Positions 23,798 through 31,113 of a stretch of DNA of 31,700 bases are shown one piece after another. Every line of letters starts with the position of its first letter. The first letter of the stretch is position 1. Both the position numbers and the translations under genes were made by a program. The DNA comes from a bacterium (GTDB lineage Bacteria > Pseudomonadota > Alphaproteobacteria > Rs-D84 > CACZYB01), in NCBI GenBank assembly GCA_024692925.1, contig JAILLX010000046.1:1-31700 (forward strand), written 5' to 3'. The notes under the pieces were generated by a model that worked only from the letters and a program-made list of their open reading frames with translations, had not been told where the DNA came from and did no database searches.

Positions 23798-24850
23798 TGT
23801 TGGGATTTCAATCCAAAGCGAATCCTTTATATTATTGCTGTGATTTGCGAGCATTATAAGTCGGTCGACACCCATTGCAATACCTGTACAGTTTTCAAGG
23901 TTTTCAATTGCGTTCAGAAATTCATAATCAATTGGAAAAGTTGTTCCATAGATTTTTTGTTTTTCCGCTTGGTCATGCAAAAATCTTTCTTCTTGAATTT
24001 TGCGATCGGTTAATTCGGTAAATGCATTTGCAAGTTCGACTCCGCAAACATAAAGTTCAAATCTTTCGGCGATATTTTTATTGTCCCGTTTAGGTGCAGA
24101 AAGAGCCGCCTGATGAATTGGATATTCGTAAAGTATAGTCGGTTTTTGTATGCCAAGATTTGGTTCAATATATTCGAACATCAACTTTTCATAAATATCA
24201 TCCCACGTATCAATTTCGGAAACATTTATGTTTAGTTTTTTTGCAAACGGTGTGATTAATTTTGTTGATGGATTTAAAGGATTATCTATTGTCGAAAGTA
24301 TATCAAAATGACAGAATTTTTCGAATGCTTCGGCGATGGTTAATTTTTCAATTCCATCCTTAATAAAGCATTTTTTGCCATTATATTCAAAATGGTCGGT
24401 GTCAATTATTTCAAGTGAATTTTTTAAAATTTCTTCGCAATCTGACATTAATTTTTCGTAATTATATCCGACACGATACCATTCAAGCATTGTAAATTCA
24501 GGGTAGTGGGTTTGAGATACAACTTCGTTTCGGAATGTGTGTGTAAATTGATAAATATTTTTCATTCCGAATGATAAAAGTTTTTTCATTGAAAATTCAG
24601 GAGAGGTGTGAAGGTATAATTTTTGCTTGTCAACACCGTTTATATTATTGAACTGTGTTTCAAATGCAAAAAGGTGCACTTCCATCCCAGGAGAATATTG
24701 AAGAATTGGAGTGTCCACTTCAATAAAATTTTCGTTTGCAAAGAAAGATTTTATTGCAGAGATAATTTTATTTCTGTTTAAAAGAAAAGGAAGTTTCCTT
24801 TCGAAAACCTCCTTTGTATTTTGAAAATTTGTGCAATTATTTTGCTTCAT
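23783..24850 (-). CDS. epmA: EF-P lysine ligase EpmA (lysyl-tRNA-synthetase-like)
   Basis: Class II aminoacyl-tRNA-synthetase-like enzyme of the EpmA/GenX/PoxA type, which attaches beta-lysine to elongation factor P; no anticodon-binding domain is present. Motifs include FANENFIEVDTPILQYSPG, LYLHTSPEFSMKKLL, class II motif 2 FRNEVVSQTHYPEFTMLEWYR (in part), and motif 3 GIAMGVDRLIML. The 355-residue length fits (about 325-350). The frame is open much further upstream, but that part is the rplY gene in another frame. The ATG at 24850 overlaps the last 14 bp of rplY and is preferred, although no clear ribosome site precedes it, so translational coupling to rplY is likely. It overlaps convergent rpe by 15 bp. 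Confidence 0.88.
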   Translation of the reverse strand: MKQNNCTNFQNTKEVFERKLPFLLNRNKIISAIKSFFANENFIEVDTPILQYSPGMEVHLFAFETQFNNINGVDKQKLYLHTSPEFSMKKLLSFGMKNIYQFTHTFRNEVVSQTHYPEFTMLEWYRVGYNYEKLMSDCEEILKNSLEIIDTDHFEYNGKKCFIKDGIEKLTIAEAFEKFCHFDILSTIDNPLNPSTKLITPFAKKLNINVSEIDTWDDIYEKLMFEYIEPNLGIQKPTILYEYPIHQAALSAPKRDNKNIAERFELYVCGVELANAFTELTDRKIQEERFLHDQAEKQKIYGTTFPIDYEFLNAIENLENCTGIAMGVDRLIMLANHSNNIKDSLWIEIPTLSEF

Positions 24851-25508
24851 TTTCTTTTGCAGCTTCCTTAGCAGCAGCTTTTTCTTCTGTTGCAGATGGA
24901 ACATCAGTTGTTTCAGGTGCAGCAGTTTCTGTAACTTCAGCAACAGCAGAAGTAATAGTTGCAACTGTGAATTTTTCATGTGAAGCAAACTTTAAACCCT
25001 TTGGCAAATTGATGCTGTCAGAGTGAAGTGATTCAGCAACATCCAAGTTTGATACATCAACTTCGATAGAATCAACCATATCTGATGCTTTACATACAAT
25101 ACTTGCAATACGTGTAACGATGTTAAGAACACCACCTTTTTTAACACCTTTGCAAACATCTTCACCAATGAATTTGAATGGAATTTCAACAGTGATTTCT
25201 TTGTTAAGATCAATTCTTAAGAAATCAACATGAATAGGATTATCTTTTACTTTGTGATATTGAATAGCTTGGCAAAGAGCAAGTTCTTTTTTATTTGTTC
25301 CTTCGATTTCAAGTTCGAATTGACGAGTTCTGAAACCCTTTATTTGCATTTGTTTTTCCAAATCTTTTGGAGTGATTGCAATCAATTCAGGTTCTTGTTT
25401 GTTTCCATAGATAACAGCAGGAATAAGACCAGCTCTTCTTGTAGCACGTGCGGCCCCTTTACCACTGTTGTCTCTTTTTTGTACTTTTAATGTAACTTTA
25501 TTAGCCAT
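24837..25508 (-). CDS. rplY: 50S ribosomal protein L25/general stress protein Ctc
   Basis: 5S-rRNA-binding ribosomal protein of the long CTC/TL5 type. Residues 1-92 are the L25 RNA-binding barrel (KVQKRDNSGKGAARATRRAGLIPAVIYG in part). About 95-185 is the C-terminal TL5 beta domain (IPFKFIGEDVCKGVKKGGVLN). A tail of about 35 residues is rich in alanine, glutamate and threonine. Its 223 residues match the long-form family. AAGGAC lies upstream of the ATG. It has a strong promoter and a leader with a possible hairpin. It is not next to pth, unlike the common rplY-pth arrangement; here it is coupled to epmA, so two translation genes share a transcript. Confidence 0.95.
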   Translation of the reverse strand: MANKVTLKVQKRDNSGKGAARATRRAGLIPAVIYGNKQEPELIAITPKDLEKQMQIKGFRTRQFELEIEGTNKKELALCQAIQYHKVKDNPIHVDFLRIDLNKEITVEIPFKFIGEDVCKGVKKGGVLNIVTRIASIVCKASDMVDSIEVDVSNLDVAESLHSDSINLPKGLKFASHEKFTVATITSAVAEVTETAAPETTDVPSATEEKAAAKEAAKENEAK

Positions 25509-25538
25509 TTTTTAAGTCCTTTTTATTGTTAGTATTAT

Positions 25539-25567
25539 ATTAGTTGCCTCCAAGGGTGCGAACTAAT
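25539..25567 (-). promoter_or_regulatory. Possible leader hairpin of rplY
   Basis: In the roughly 60-nt leader, ATTAGTT (25539-25545) and AACTAAT (25561-25567) are exact inverted repeats around a 15-nt loop. The loop contains TTGGAGG on the minus strand. It could be autoregulatory, as L25 binds RNA, but this is inference. Confidence 0.35.
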
Positions 25568-25574
25568 GGGGTGG

Positions 25575-25602
25575 ATTATAACACATCCTATTGTAAAATC
25601 AA
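25575..25602 (-). promoter_or_regulatory. Promoter of rplY-epmA
   Basis: On the minus strand TTGATT (25597-25602), a 16-bp spacer and TATAAT (25575-25580), preceded by an extended -10 TGT. Confidence 0.7.
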
Positions 25603-25649
25603 TCATTTTTTTTAATTTTAGGATTTTATAAAAAAGTGTTATATTTTTA

Positions 25650-25678
25650 TTGACAAATCAATATTTTGTCAATATAAT
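25650..25678 (+). promoter_or_regulatory. Consensus promoter containing an 8-bp operator-like palindrome
   Basis: TTGACA (25650-25655), a 17-bp spacer and TATAAT (25673-25678): both hexamers are perfect consensus. TTGACAAA (25650-25657) and TTTGTCAA (25665-25672) are exact inverted repeats around a 7-bp spacer, filling the -35 and the whole spacer, so a repressor bound there would block the promoter. Confidence 0.8.
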
Positions 25679-25710
25679 ACCTTCAAAATAAAATGTAAAA
25701 GAGGTTTATT

Positions 25711-26367
25711 ATGAAAAAAAATTTAACAAAAAATACTAAATCTAATATTATGTTGGCTTTGTTTTTTTCAGCTGTTGTTCTTTCTGCTGTAGGAAATGTT
25801 GTCGTTGGTAAAAAGGATAGTATGGCTAGAAAAGAAGCAGAAAAAGAAATGTATAAAAATTATGAATTTATTTCTGCAAATGTCGTTTCTGATGTGACTA
25901 TGAAAAAAGATACTCCTAATACAAGTTATTTTGTTGATGTGGATTTTGATAATGATGGTCAAAAGGATAAAACAATTGCTTTGGTTGATAATGTAAAATA
26001 TGTTTCAAATTCTCGTCAAGACAACCTTGCAAAGATTCAAAATGGATCAAAAATTGTTTTTGAAGCTAATGTTTCTACTCATTTAGATATGGTGAATGCC
26101 GAGATAATTTCTGATGGACAAGTTATTTCTACTAAATGGCCTAAAATTGTAGTTGATGATGTTTATGGAAATAGTGCTGTTGGTTTGATTGATAATGTTG
26201 TTGCTGTTGATGGTGAATTAATTGGTAATGCAAAAAGGGAAACAAACAGAGATTATTTAGATTATTTAGATACAACTGGTTATAATGAACATTATGAACC
26301 AAAAGATAGTCATATTGAAAATAAAGTGTTTGAAGCCTTTTATAATTCTAATTTAAGAGCAAGATAA
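25711..26367 (+). CDS. Exported or membrane-anchored protein with a DxDxDG motif
   Basis: No family recognised. A basic N-terminus is followed by a hydrophobic segment at about 13-33, which is a signal anchor or signal peptide. Residues 76-86 read DVDFDNDGQKD, the pattern of calcium-binding DxDxDG loops seen in EF-hand-like and FG-GAP-type repeats; a single copy is present. About 85-165 is beta-rich with valines, possibly one compact domain. The C-terminal quarter is charged with tyrosines (DYLDYLDTTGYNEHYE). GAGG precedes the start. It has the best promoter in the window, an operator-like palindrome and a terminator, so it is probably well expressed but regulated. Confidence 0.75.
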   Translation: MKKNLTKNTKSNIMLALFFSAVVLSAVGNVVVGKKDSMARKEAEKEMYKNYEFISANVVSDVTMKKDTPNTSYFVDVDFDNDGQKDKTIALVDNVKYVSNSRQDNLAKIQNGSKIVFEANVSTHLDMVNAEIISDGQVISTKWPKIVVDDVYGNSAVGLIDNVVAVDGELIGNAKRETNRDYLDYLDTTGYNEHYEPKDSHIENKVFEAFYNSNLRAR

Positions 26368-26393
26368 ATTTTTTTTCATTTATAACCAAAAAA

Positions 26394-26419
26394 ATGGGGC
26401 ATTCAAAGCCCCGTTTTTT
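26394..26419. terminator. Bidirectional intrinsic terminator
   Basis: GGGGC (26396-26400) pairs with GCCCC (26408-26412) around a 7-nt loop. It has a T-run on the plus strand (26414-26419) and an A-run on the other side (from about 26388). The stop codon of the minus-strand gene overlaps the T-run, so the terminator lies right at its end. Confidence 0.8.
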
Positions 26420-28379
26420 AATTTGTTTTTACATCAGGTGGTCGTATACAATACACGCATGTTTGAACGGTATTGTATGTCATCCATGGTGCAGTGTTTG
26501 GACAATACCTTATTTTAGGTGCGTTAATTTCCGCATATTTAGGAAATCCTTTAAGGTTTTTATTACACCACTTTGTATAGCAAGTTCCATTTATTTGAAC
26601 CTGATATTCCGAAGCACAATTGAATGGCATACATTTTCCATCAACAGCATTTGTCCTCCAATCGCTTTGTCTGGAGCAAGATACTTCTACATTTTCATTT
26701 TTTTCATTTTTTGATGTATGTTTTGTTGTTAATGCCATTATATCTTCTGTTGTATTAGGTGCACCACCGCTACAATGCCATAGGTAATTATAGTTTGATT
26801 TAGGATCGCAGTTGAAACAGCTGAACATTTTTGCTTTTTCATCCCATCTGAAACCCCAATATTTACCATTTGCTTCACCAGCTTTTAATTTTGCTATTTG
26901 TGCGGTAGAGCAGGTGCTTAGGCAAGCCTTTGCTCCCTTTTCATTTTGCTTACTTAGTGTATTAATAAGTTCGGTATTTCCGATAACTTCACTTGAAGTA
27001 TAATTTTTGCAAGTCCATTTATTATTCAATTGATCAAATACTGTTTTTTGACATGGAGTACAGTTTTCAACAGAACTTGAATTTTTCTTTGATGCAATGT
27101 GGCATTTTATTTTTATTTTGCCAACATTTTTAGCGACCAAAGAACTTCCGCTTGCAGTTGTTGTTAAATCTTCAAGAGCTTCTTCGTTATTTTCATTGTT
27201 TAGATAAGCAAATGTTGTTTTTAAATATGCGTATTCAGAACTGTTTTTGACGAGTGCTTTACATGCATTAATAAAGTTTTCTTGCTTAACATTACATGTA
27301 AATGCATTCTTTGTATTGCTGTATTTTGAATTTAATGCATCGTTTATTGTTATGTTTGCTACTCCACCAATGGATAAAGATTCACCTTTTTCATTAACAA
27401 CTGACATAGAAATATTTTGGTTTTTACAAACATCACTAAGTTTTTGACAGGTGTAGAACCTTCCTGCGTTAACATCTGTTCCCCATACATACATGGTTTG
27501 TGCAGGACAGCAATTTGTCGCATCGGTATGTTCAGAACAATATTTTTCGGTTGGGTTATGCCATTCTTTTGGACAGCAATATTTTCCATTTCCAACGCCG
27601 GTGCATTTGTTGTTTAATTTTGAATCTTTTAAATCTTCGTGTGAAGTACATGCAGCGGCATCAGTTAATTTTACACAGATAGGTTCACCAGTTGTTGATA
27701 AATCAATCATTTCACCATCAGCACAAGTATGTCCTTCTAATAATTTTTGAGAAGATATTTTACATGCTTCGACACAACTTACTAAACCAACAGCTTTTAA
27801 TGAAACACCATTTTCTTTTTCATTTTTGGTTAGTGTAGGTTTTGTTGCAAAATATGTAATTTTATCCTTTATAACATATTTGCTATCTGACTCGGATGCA
27901 ATGTTTACATTTGATTTTAAAATTTGTGAAGCAAGGTATTTATCATCATTTGAAAATTTTTTCCACTTTGTTGTTGCAACACAATGGTATCCCTTGTTTT
28001 CACACGCAGTTTGACAGTCGATAAATGAAAGCCCAGAATTATTTGTACAATATTTTGCAACAGTAATATCGGTTGAACCTGTACAGGTATAATTTGCCGG
28101 TGCACCGTTATTGCAAACTATCTCTGGATTACTTCCTGTTTCATTACCGGCACAACCAATTTGTGTTCCACTTCCGTTTAGGATAACAGCTTTGTTTCCT
28201 GCATTTGTTATAAATTCATTTTTTGATGATGCGAATTCGTGATACTGTTTCATACATGAAAGTTCAGCTTGAAGTCTTAATTCATCCTTATTTAATACAT
28301 TATCAGACGAACGTTTTGTTGTAAAATATTGATATGTGGCAAGCATAACTGCCATAATGAGTATTACGAATATGTTCAT
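26418..28379 (-). CDS. Large cysteine-rich secreted or anchored protein (653 aa)
   Basis: Not recognised. A short hydrophobic N-terminal segment (residues 3-16, NIFVILIMAVMLATYQYF in part) suggests an uncleaved anchor or pilin-like helix without a clear prepilin-peptidase site. The remaining roughly 620 residues are extracytoplasmic and contain 40 cysteines by my count, many in CxxC or CC arrangements (GKYCCPKEW, NCCPAQ, CTPCQK, CFNCDPK). They occur in several loosely repeated modules, which points to extensive disulfide bonding. There are also many N-x-S/T sequences, without implying glycosylation. AAAGGGAAT precedes the ATG. It is divergent from the 768-aa secreted protein gene and probably also a surface protein. 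An invertible or shared-module relation with that gene is not evident. Confidence 0.72.
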   Translation of the reverse strand: MNIFVILIMAVMLATYQYFTTKRSSDNVLNKDELRLQAELSCMKQYHEFASSKNEFITNAGNKAVILNGSGTQIGCAGNETGSNPEIVCNNGAPANYTCTGSTDITVAKYCTNNSGLSFIDCQTACENKGYHCVATTKWKKFSNDDKYLASQILKSNVNIASESDSKYVIKDKITYFATKPTLTKNEKENGVSLKAVGLVSCVEACKISSQKLLEGHTCADGEMIDLSTTGEPICVKLTDAAACTSHEDLKDSKLNNKCTGVGNGKYCCPKEWHNPTEKYCSEHTDATNCCPAQTMYVWGTDVNAGRFYTCQKLSDVCKNQNISMSVVNEKGESLSIGGVANITINDALNSKYSNTKNAFTCNVKQENFINACKALVKNSSEYAYLKTTFAYLNNENNEEALEDLTTTASGSSLVAKNVGKIKIKCHIASKKNSSSVENCTPCQKTVFDQLNNKWTCKNYTSSEVIGNTELINTLSKQNEKGAKACLSTCSTAQIAKLKAGEANGKYWGFRWDEKAKMFSCFNCDPKSNYNYLWHCSGGAPNTTEDIMALTTKHTSKNEKNENVEVSCSRQSDWRTNAVDGKCMPFNCASEYQVQINGTCYTKWCNKNLKGFPKYAEINAPKIRYCPNTAPWMTYNTVQTCVYCIRPPDVKTN

Positions 28380-28500
28380 TTTATTCCCTTTCTTCCTCTT
28401 GGATATGGTTTTATCTTATAAAATAGAAAAAATCAATAATTTTTTGAAATGAGTGAAAAAAGGGTAGAAATCCTATCTATCAATGTTGAAAAAGTGAAAA

Positions 28501-28550
28501 AAGTACTTGATATCTGTTCTTTTAAGGTATACAATATAGAGGAAGTACTT
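28501..28550 (+). promoter_or_regulatory. Promoter of the 768-aa protein gene, flanked by two AAGTACTT palindromes
   Basis: TTGATA (28507-28512), a 17-bp spacer and TACAAT (28530-28535). The self-complementary octamer AAGTACTT occurs at 28501-28508 and 28543-28550, 42 bp apart, four helical turns. AGGAAAGGG precedes the ATG at 28568. Confidence 0.65.
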
Positions 28551-28567
28551 AGGAAAGGGTTTAAACT

Positions 28568-30874
28568 ATGAATATATTAAAAAGGAGTTTAGCTATTGCT
28601 TTGTCGTTATCGCTATTGTTTGGTGATGCGTCTTTGGTAATTGCTGGGACAAAGAAAGCTACAAAGAAAAAGAAAACAACTGTTAAGTCAAGTAAGCGTT
28701 CTGGATCTTCGAAATCTTCGAGACGTTCAGGAACCTCAAAATCTTCTAAACGTTCAAGTCGTGCAGGAAAAGTGGCAAGGGCAGCATCAACAAAGCGTGC
28801 TATGTCATCATCAAAAATGACTTCTGCTACTGATACTTCGACAACGGCTTCGGATTCAGCATCACCTAAGGGAGTTAATTGCCGTAATGCATATGCTGAA
28901 TGTATGGATATTCAGATAAGCGGACTTCTTTCTAGATATACATATCTTGGTGATGATGCTGCGGTGGAAGCAATACAGGAAACTGGTGATCCACTTCGTT
29001 GTGTATATTATTATAATGATCCAGCATCAACTGATACTGCGTCTACATCTTCTGATACTGCGCCTACATCTTCGACAACTTTGTTGAAATCTGCAACTGC
29101 AACAACTGGTGCTTCGACAACTGCAACAACAGATGGTGCAGAGGGTGCAGAGGGTGCAACTGCTACAGAAACTTCTAGTGTGCCTGTATCGAATAAAAAC
29201 ATAAATACTCTTTACTATGCATATAATTATTATTGTGCCCCAGCTAAAAGCACAGGTTCATCGGGACAACCTATTAACGTATGTAATTGGGATACATCAA
29301 ATAATTCATTTGCATCAAAGAAATCTTATGCATTCTATAACGAAGCATATAAAAGATTGAAAAATGATGAACTTTCGATTTTGAATTTTACCGAAACTGC
29401 ACTTTATCAAAATAAGATTAAGGCATTTATGGGTGACGATGCTTCGACAACTTATCAAATTTCACCATCTGATGTTTCTGGTATGTTGCAATCGTTGGGC
29501 CTTGATACATCAGAAATCGAGTCGAATCAGACATTTTTTGTTGTTAATGTAGCTCCACCTACTGATGCTGGTTCATTGGATCCACGTGGTGTTTTCCAAA
29601 AGGCACACGAAATTTGTATGGGAAATGGAACTATGCCAACAACAAAAAGTGGTATTTCCGAGGATAATTTGAAAGAACTTAAAAATTATGTGAAAACATT
29701 AAGCAGTTCTACATGTCAAGGTTTGGCTGATGATTTTATCGATTATTACCAAAATGGTACATGGAAGGGTTGCAAATCTGGATATAAATATTCAAGTTCG
29801 GATGATATGTGTGTGAAAAAGACTGATGCAACTGATATGATTGATTTGGAATTGGTTGATACTGGTTTCTTATCGGCAAAAAATTCTTGCTCTTCTTATG
29901 AACAGGCATTGATTGCGAATCGTGAACGTATTTATGCAAAGTTCCAGGATCAGTTGACTAATTACCTTAACGATAACCTTGCTCAACTTATTAAAAAGGA
30001 AGCAAAGGGACAGTCGACTATTGCTAATGCATTTAATACATTATATAAGACTGATGCGGAGAATAAGGCTTCGAAACTTCAGGCTGAAGCTGAAATCCAG
30101 CAAATAAAGGCGGATGCAGAGATTGCGAAATCAGAATCTGATGCGGCATTAGCTGATGCTACTGCTAAAGCTGCTACTGCTAGATCTAATGCTCTTCAAG
30201 TTAAAAAAGATGCTGTCAATAAACTTGTCGCTTCTAATAGATCTAAATTGTTAAAACAATGCGATACTTCCGCTTCTGAACTCCCTCTCGATGCTAATTT
30301 CTCTAAAGAACTTTCTAACCTTAAGGTTTGTATGAAAGATGATGGTAAGGTCCTCGCTTACGGCGATTCCGGTTGCGGTTCCAATACCGAACTCCTTTGC
30401 GTCGATGATATCGGTTTCAATGCTAACACTTTCACAGAATCTAAAGTCGCTGAAGTACAATGGAGCGAGGTTCAAATACCTCAGAACAAAAGAGGAAGTT
30501 TGCCTGCTGGATTCTATAAGGTTATAGTAGCAGGAGCAAAGGGTCCTAGTGGTTCCGGTGCTTCTAGTTGGGGACACTCTGGAAGTGGTGGTTCTGGTGG
30601 AAACGGTCATATTGAAGAAAAGGTTTTCAGCTTAGACTCTTCAAAGGAATATACCGCTTCGTTCAATTCAAGTGTAGGTGGTGGTTCATCAAATTTCACT
30701 ATAAGTGGTGTAGTAAGTGTAAGTGCTGCTGGTGGTGGGAGAGGTGGTAATGCCTATTGTAGATGGAATGGCCCATTTAACCATAGTTGTCCTGATGGAA
30801 GTTCAGGATCAAGTGCCGGAAACGGTAAAAATAGTGGCGGTGGATACGTTAGACTTTACAAACCAAAACAATAA
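28568..30874 (+). CDS. Secreted protein with basic Ser/Lys repeats, coiled coil and glycine-rich C-terminal cassette
   Basis: Not assigned to a named family. Signal peptide about 1-26 (cut after VIA). Residues 28-75 are a basic Ser/Lys/Arg repeat with three imperfect units (KRSGSSKSS, RRSGTSKSS, KRSSR). About 80-200 is Thr/Ser/Ala low complexity. A globular middle with scattered cysteines spans about 100-480. An alanine/lysine/glutamate-rich helix (about 475-570) is probably a coiled coil. Then comes a short conserved cysteine-containing module (about 575-633). The C-terminus from about 645 is glycine-rich (AGFYKVIVAGAKG, then GSGGSGGNG and SAAGGGRGGN), like glycine-rich domains of adhesin tips. 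The junction at residue 633/634 is where an inverted second copy begins to diverge. Codon use shifts toward CTC, GTC, TCC and GGC from about 30160 to 30468. A surface adhesin-like role is inferred. Confidence 0.8.
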   Translation: MNILKRSLAIALSLSLLFGDASLVIAGTKKATKKKKTTVKSSKRSGSSKSSRRSGTSKSSKRSSRAGKVARAASTKRAMSSSKMTSATDTSTTASDSASPKGVNCRNAYAECMDIQISGLLSRYTYLGDDAAVEAIQETGDPLRCVYYYNDPASTDTASTSSDTAPTSSTTLLKSATATTGASTTATTDGAEGAEGATATETSSVPVSNKNINTLYYAYNYYCAPAKSTGSSGQPINVCNWDTSNNSFASKKSYAFYNEAYKRLKNDELSILNFTETALYQNKIKAFMGDDASTTYQISPSDVSGMLQSLGLDTSEIESNQTFFVVNVAPPTDAGSLDPRGVFQKAHEICMGNGTMPTTKSGISEDNLKELKNYVKTLSSSTCQGLADDFIDYYQNGTWKGCKSGYKYSSSDDMCVKKTDATDMIDLELVDTGFLSAKNSCSSYEQALIANRERIYAKFQDQLTNYLNDNLAQLIKKEAKGQSTIANAFNTLYKTDAENKASKLQAEAEIQQIKADAEIAKSESDAALADATAKAATARSNALQVKKDAVNKLVASNRSKLLKQCDTSASELPLDANFSKELSNLKVCMKDDGKVLAYGDSGCGSNTELLCVDDIGFNANTFTESKVAEVQWSEVQIPQNKRGSLPAGFYKVIVAGAKGPSGSGASSWGHSGSGGSGGNGHIEEKVFSLDSSKEYTASFNSSVGGGSSNFTISGVVSVSAAGGGRGGNAYCRWNGPFNHSCPDGSSGSSAGNGKNSGGGYVRLYKPKQ
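30336..30468 (+). repeat. Inverted repeat arm A (133 bp, perfect)
   Basis: Bases 30336-30468 are identical to the reverse complement of 31568-31700. It encodes the conserved module from about residue 590 to 633 of the secreted protein. The match ends at the base after TGGAGCGA: arm A continues with G, arm B with T. Arm B runs to the window edge, so the repeat may be longer than 133 bp. Confidence 0.97.
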
Positions 30875-30879
30875 AAATT

Positions 30880-30903
30880 TCCCCTCTTTTGAGGGGATTT
30901 TTT
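30880..30903 (+). terminator. Intrinsic terminator of the 768-aa protein gene
   Basis: TCCCCTC (30880-30886) pairs with GAGGGGA (30891-30897) around a TTTT loop, followed by six T (30898-30903). It closes the plus-strand cassette. Confidence 0.9.
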
Positions 30904-30989
30904 GTTGGCAAATCATACTTATTATTCCACATAAATATGATTATAGATTATGGATTCCAGTGTCGTGGCTACTTTAATGACGGACTGTT

Positions 30990-31089
30990 GGTTGTGGGAT
31001 GACTGCTTTTTTCTGTCATCCCGAACAACCCCTTGTCATCCCGAATTTATTTCGGGATCTAAAAAAAGACCCTGAAACAAGTTCAGGGT
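30990..31089. repeat. REP-like cluster of three hairpins
   Basis: Three adjacent palindromes. Hairpin A: GGTTGT-GGGATGAC (30990-31003) against GTCATCCCGAACAACC (31015-31030), with a 2-base bulge. Hairpin B: ATCCCGAA (31038-31045) with TTCGGGAT (31051-31058). Hairpin C: ACCCTGAA (31069-31076) with TTCAGGGT (31082-31089). GTCATCCCGAA occurs twice in direct orientation (31015 and 31035). Such GTCATCCCG palindromes are a recurrent dispersed repeat type in alphaproteobacteria. On the minus strand hairpin C is followed by CTTTTTTT, so it can terminate the cassette ending at 31114. Confidence 0.8.
31061..31089 (-). terminator. Intrinsic terminator of the minus-strand cassette, formed by REP hairpin C
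   Basis: Read on the minus strand, ACCCTGAA and TTCAGGGT around CTTGT are followed by CTTTTTTT (plus-strand 31061-31068), 24 bp after the cassette's stop codon. Stem of 8 bp and T-run satisfy the intrinsic terminator pattern. Confidence 0.7.
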
Positions 31090-31113
31090 AACTTTTTCAT
31101 TTATAATAGTATT

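Noticed and set aside
25711..26367. Calling the DxDxDG protein a calcium-binding FG-GAP or EF-hand protein
   Set aside because: Only one loop is present and no flanking helices or repeats support either fold, so only the motif is reported.
28501..28550. A site-specific recombinase target formed by the two AAGTACTT copies
   Set aside because: The sites are eight bases long and in an isolated promoter region with no recombinase gene nearby. An operator is simpler.
30251..30610. A 119-codon minus-strand frame antisense to the conserved module
   Set aside because: It lies within the codon-biased part of a good gene and has no ribosome site. Its product is low complexity and serine/threonine-rich. 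It is the usual consequence of strongly biased codon use.
30904..30989. A small RNA gene or tRNA between the terminator and the REP-like cluster
   Set aside because: No cloverleaf, promoter or terminator pair could be read. The stretch is AT-rich and otherwise featureless.
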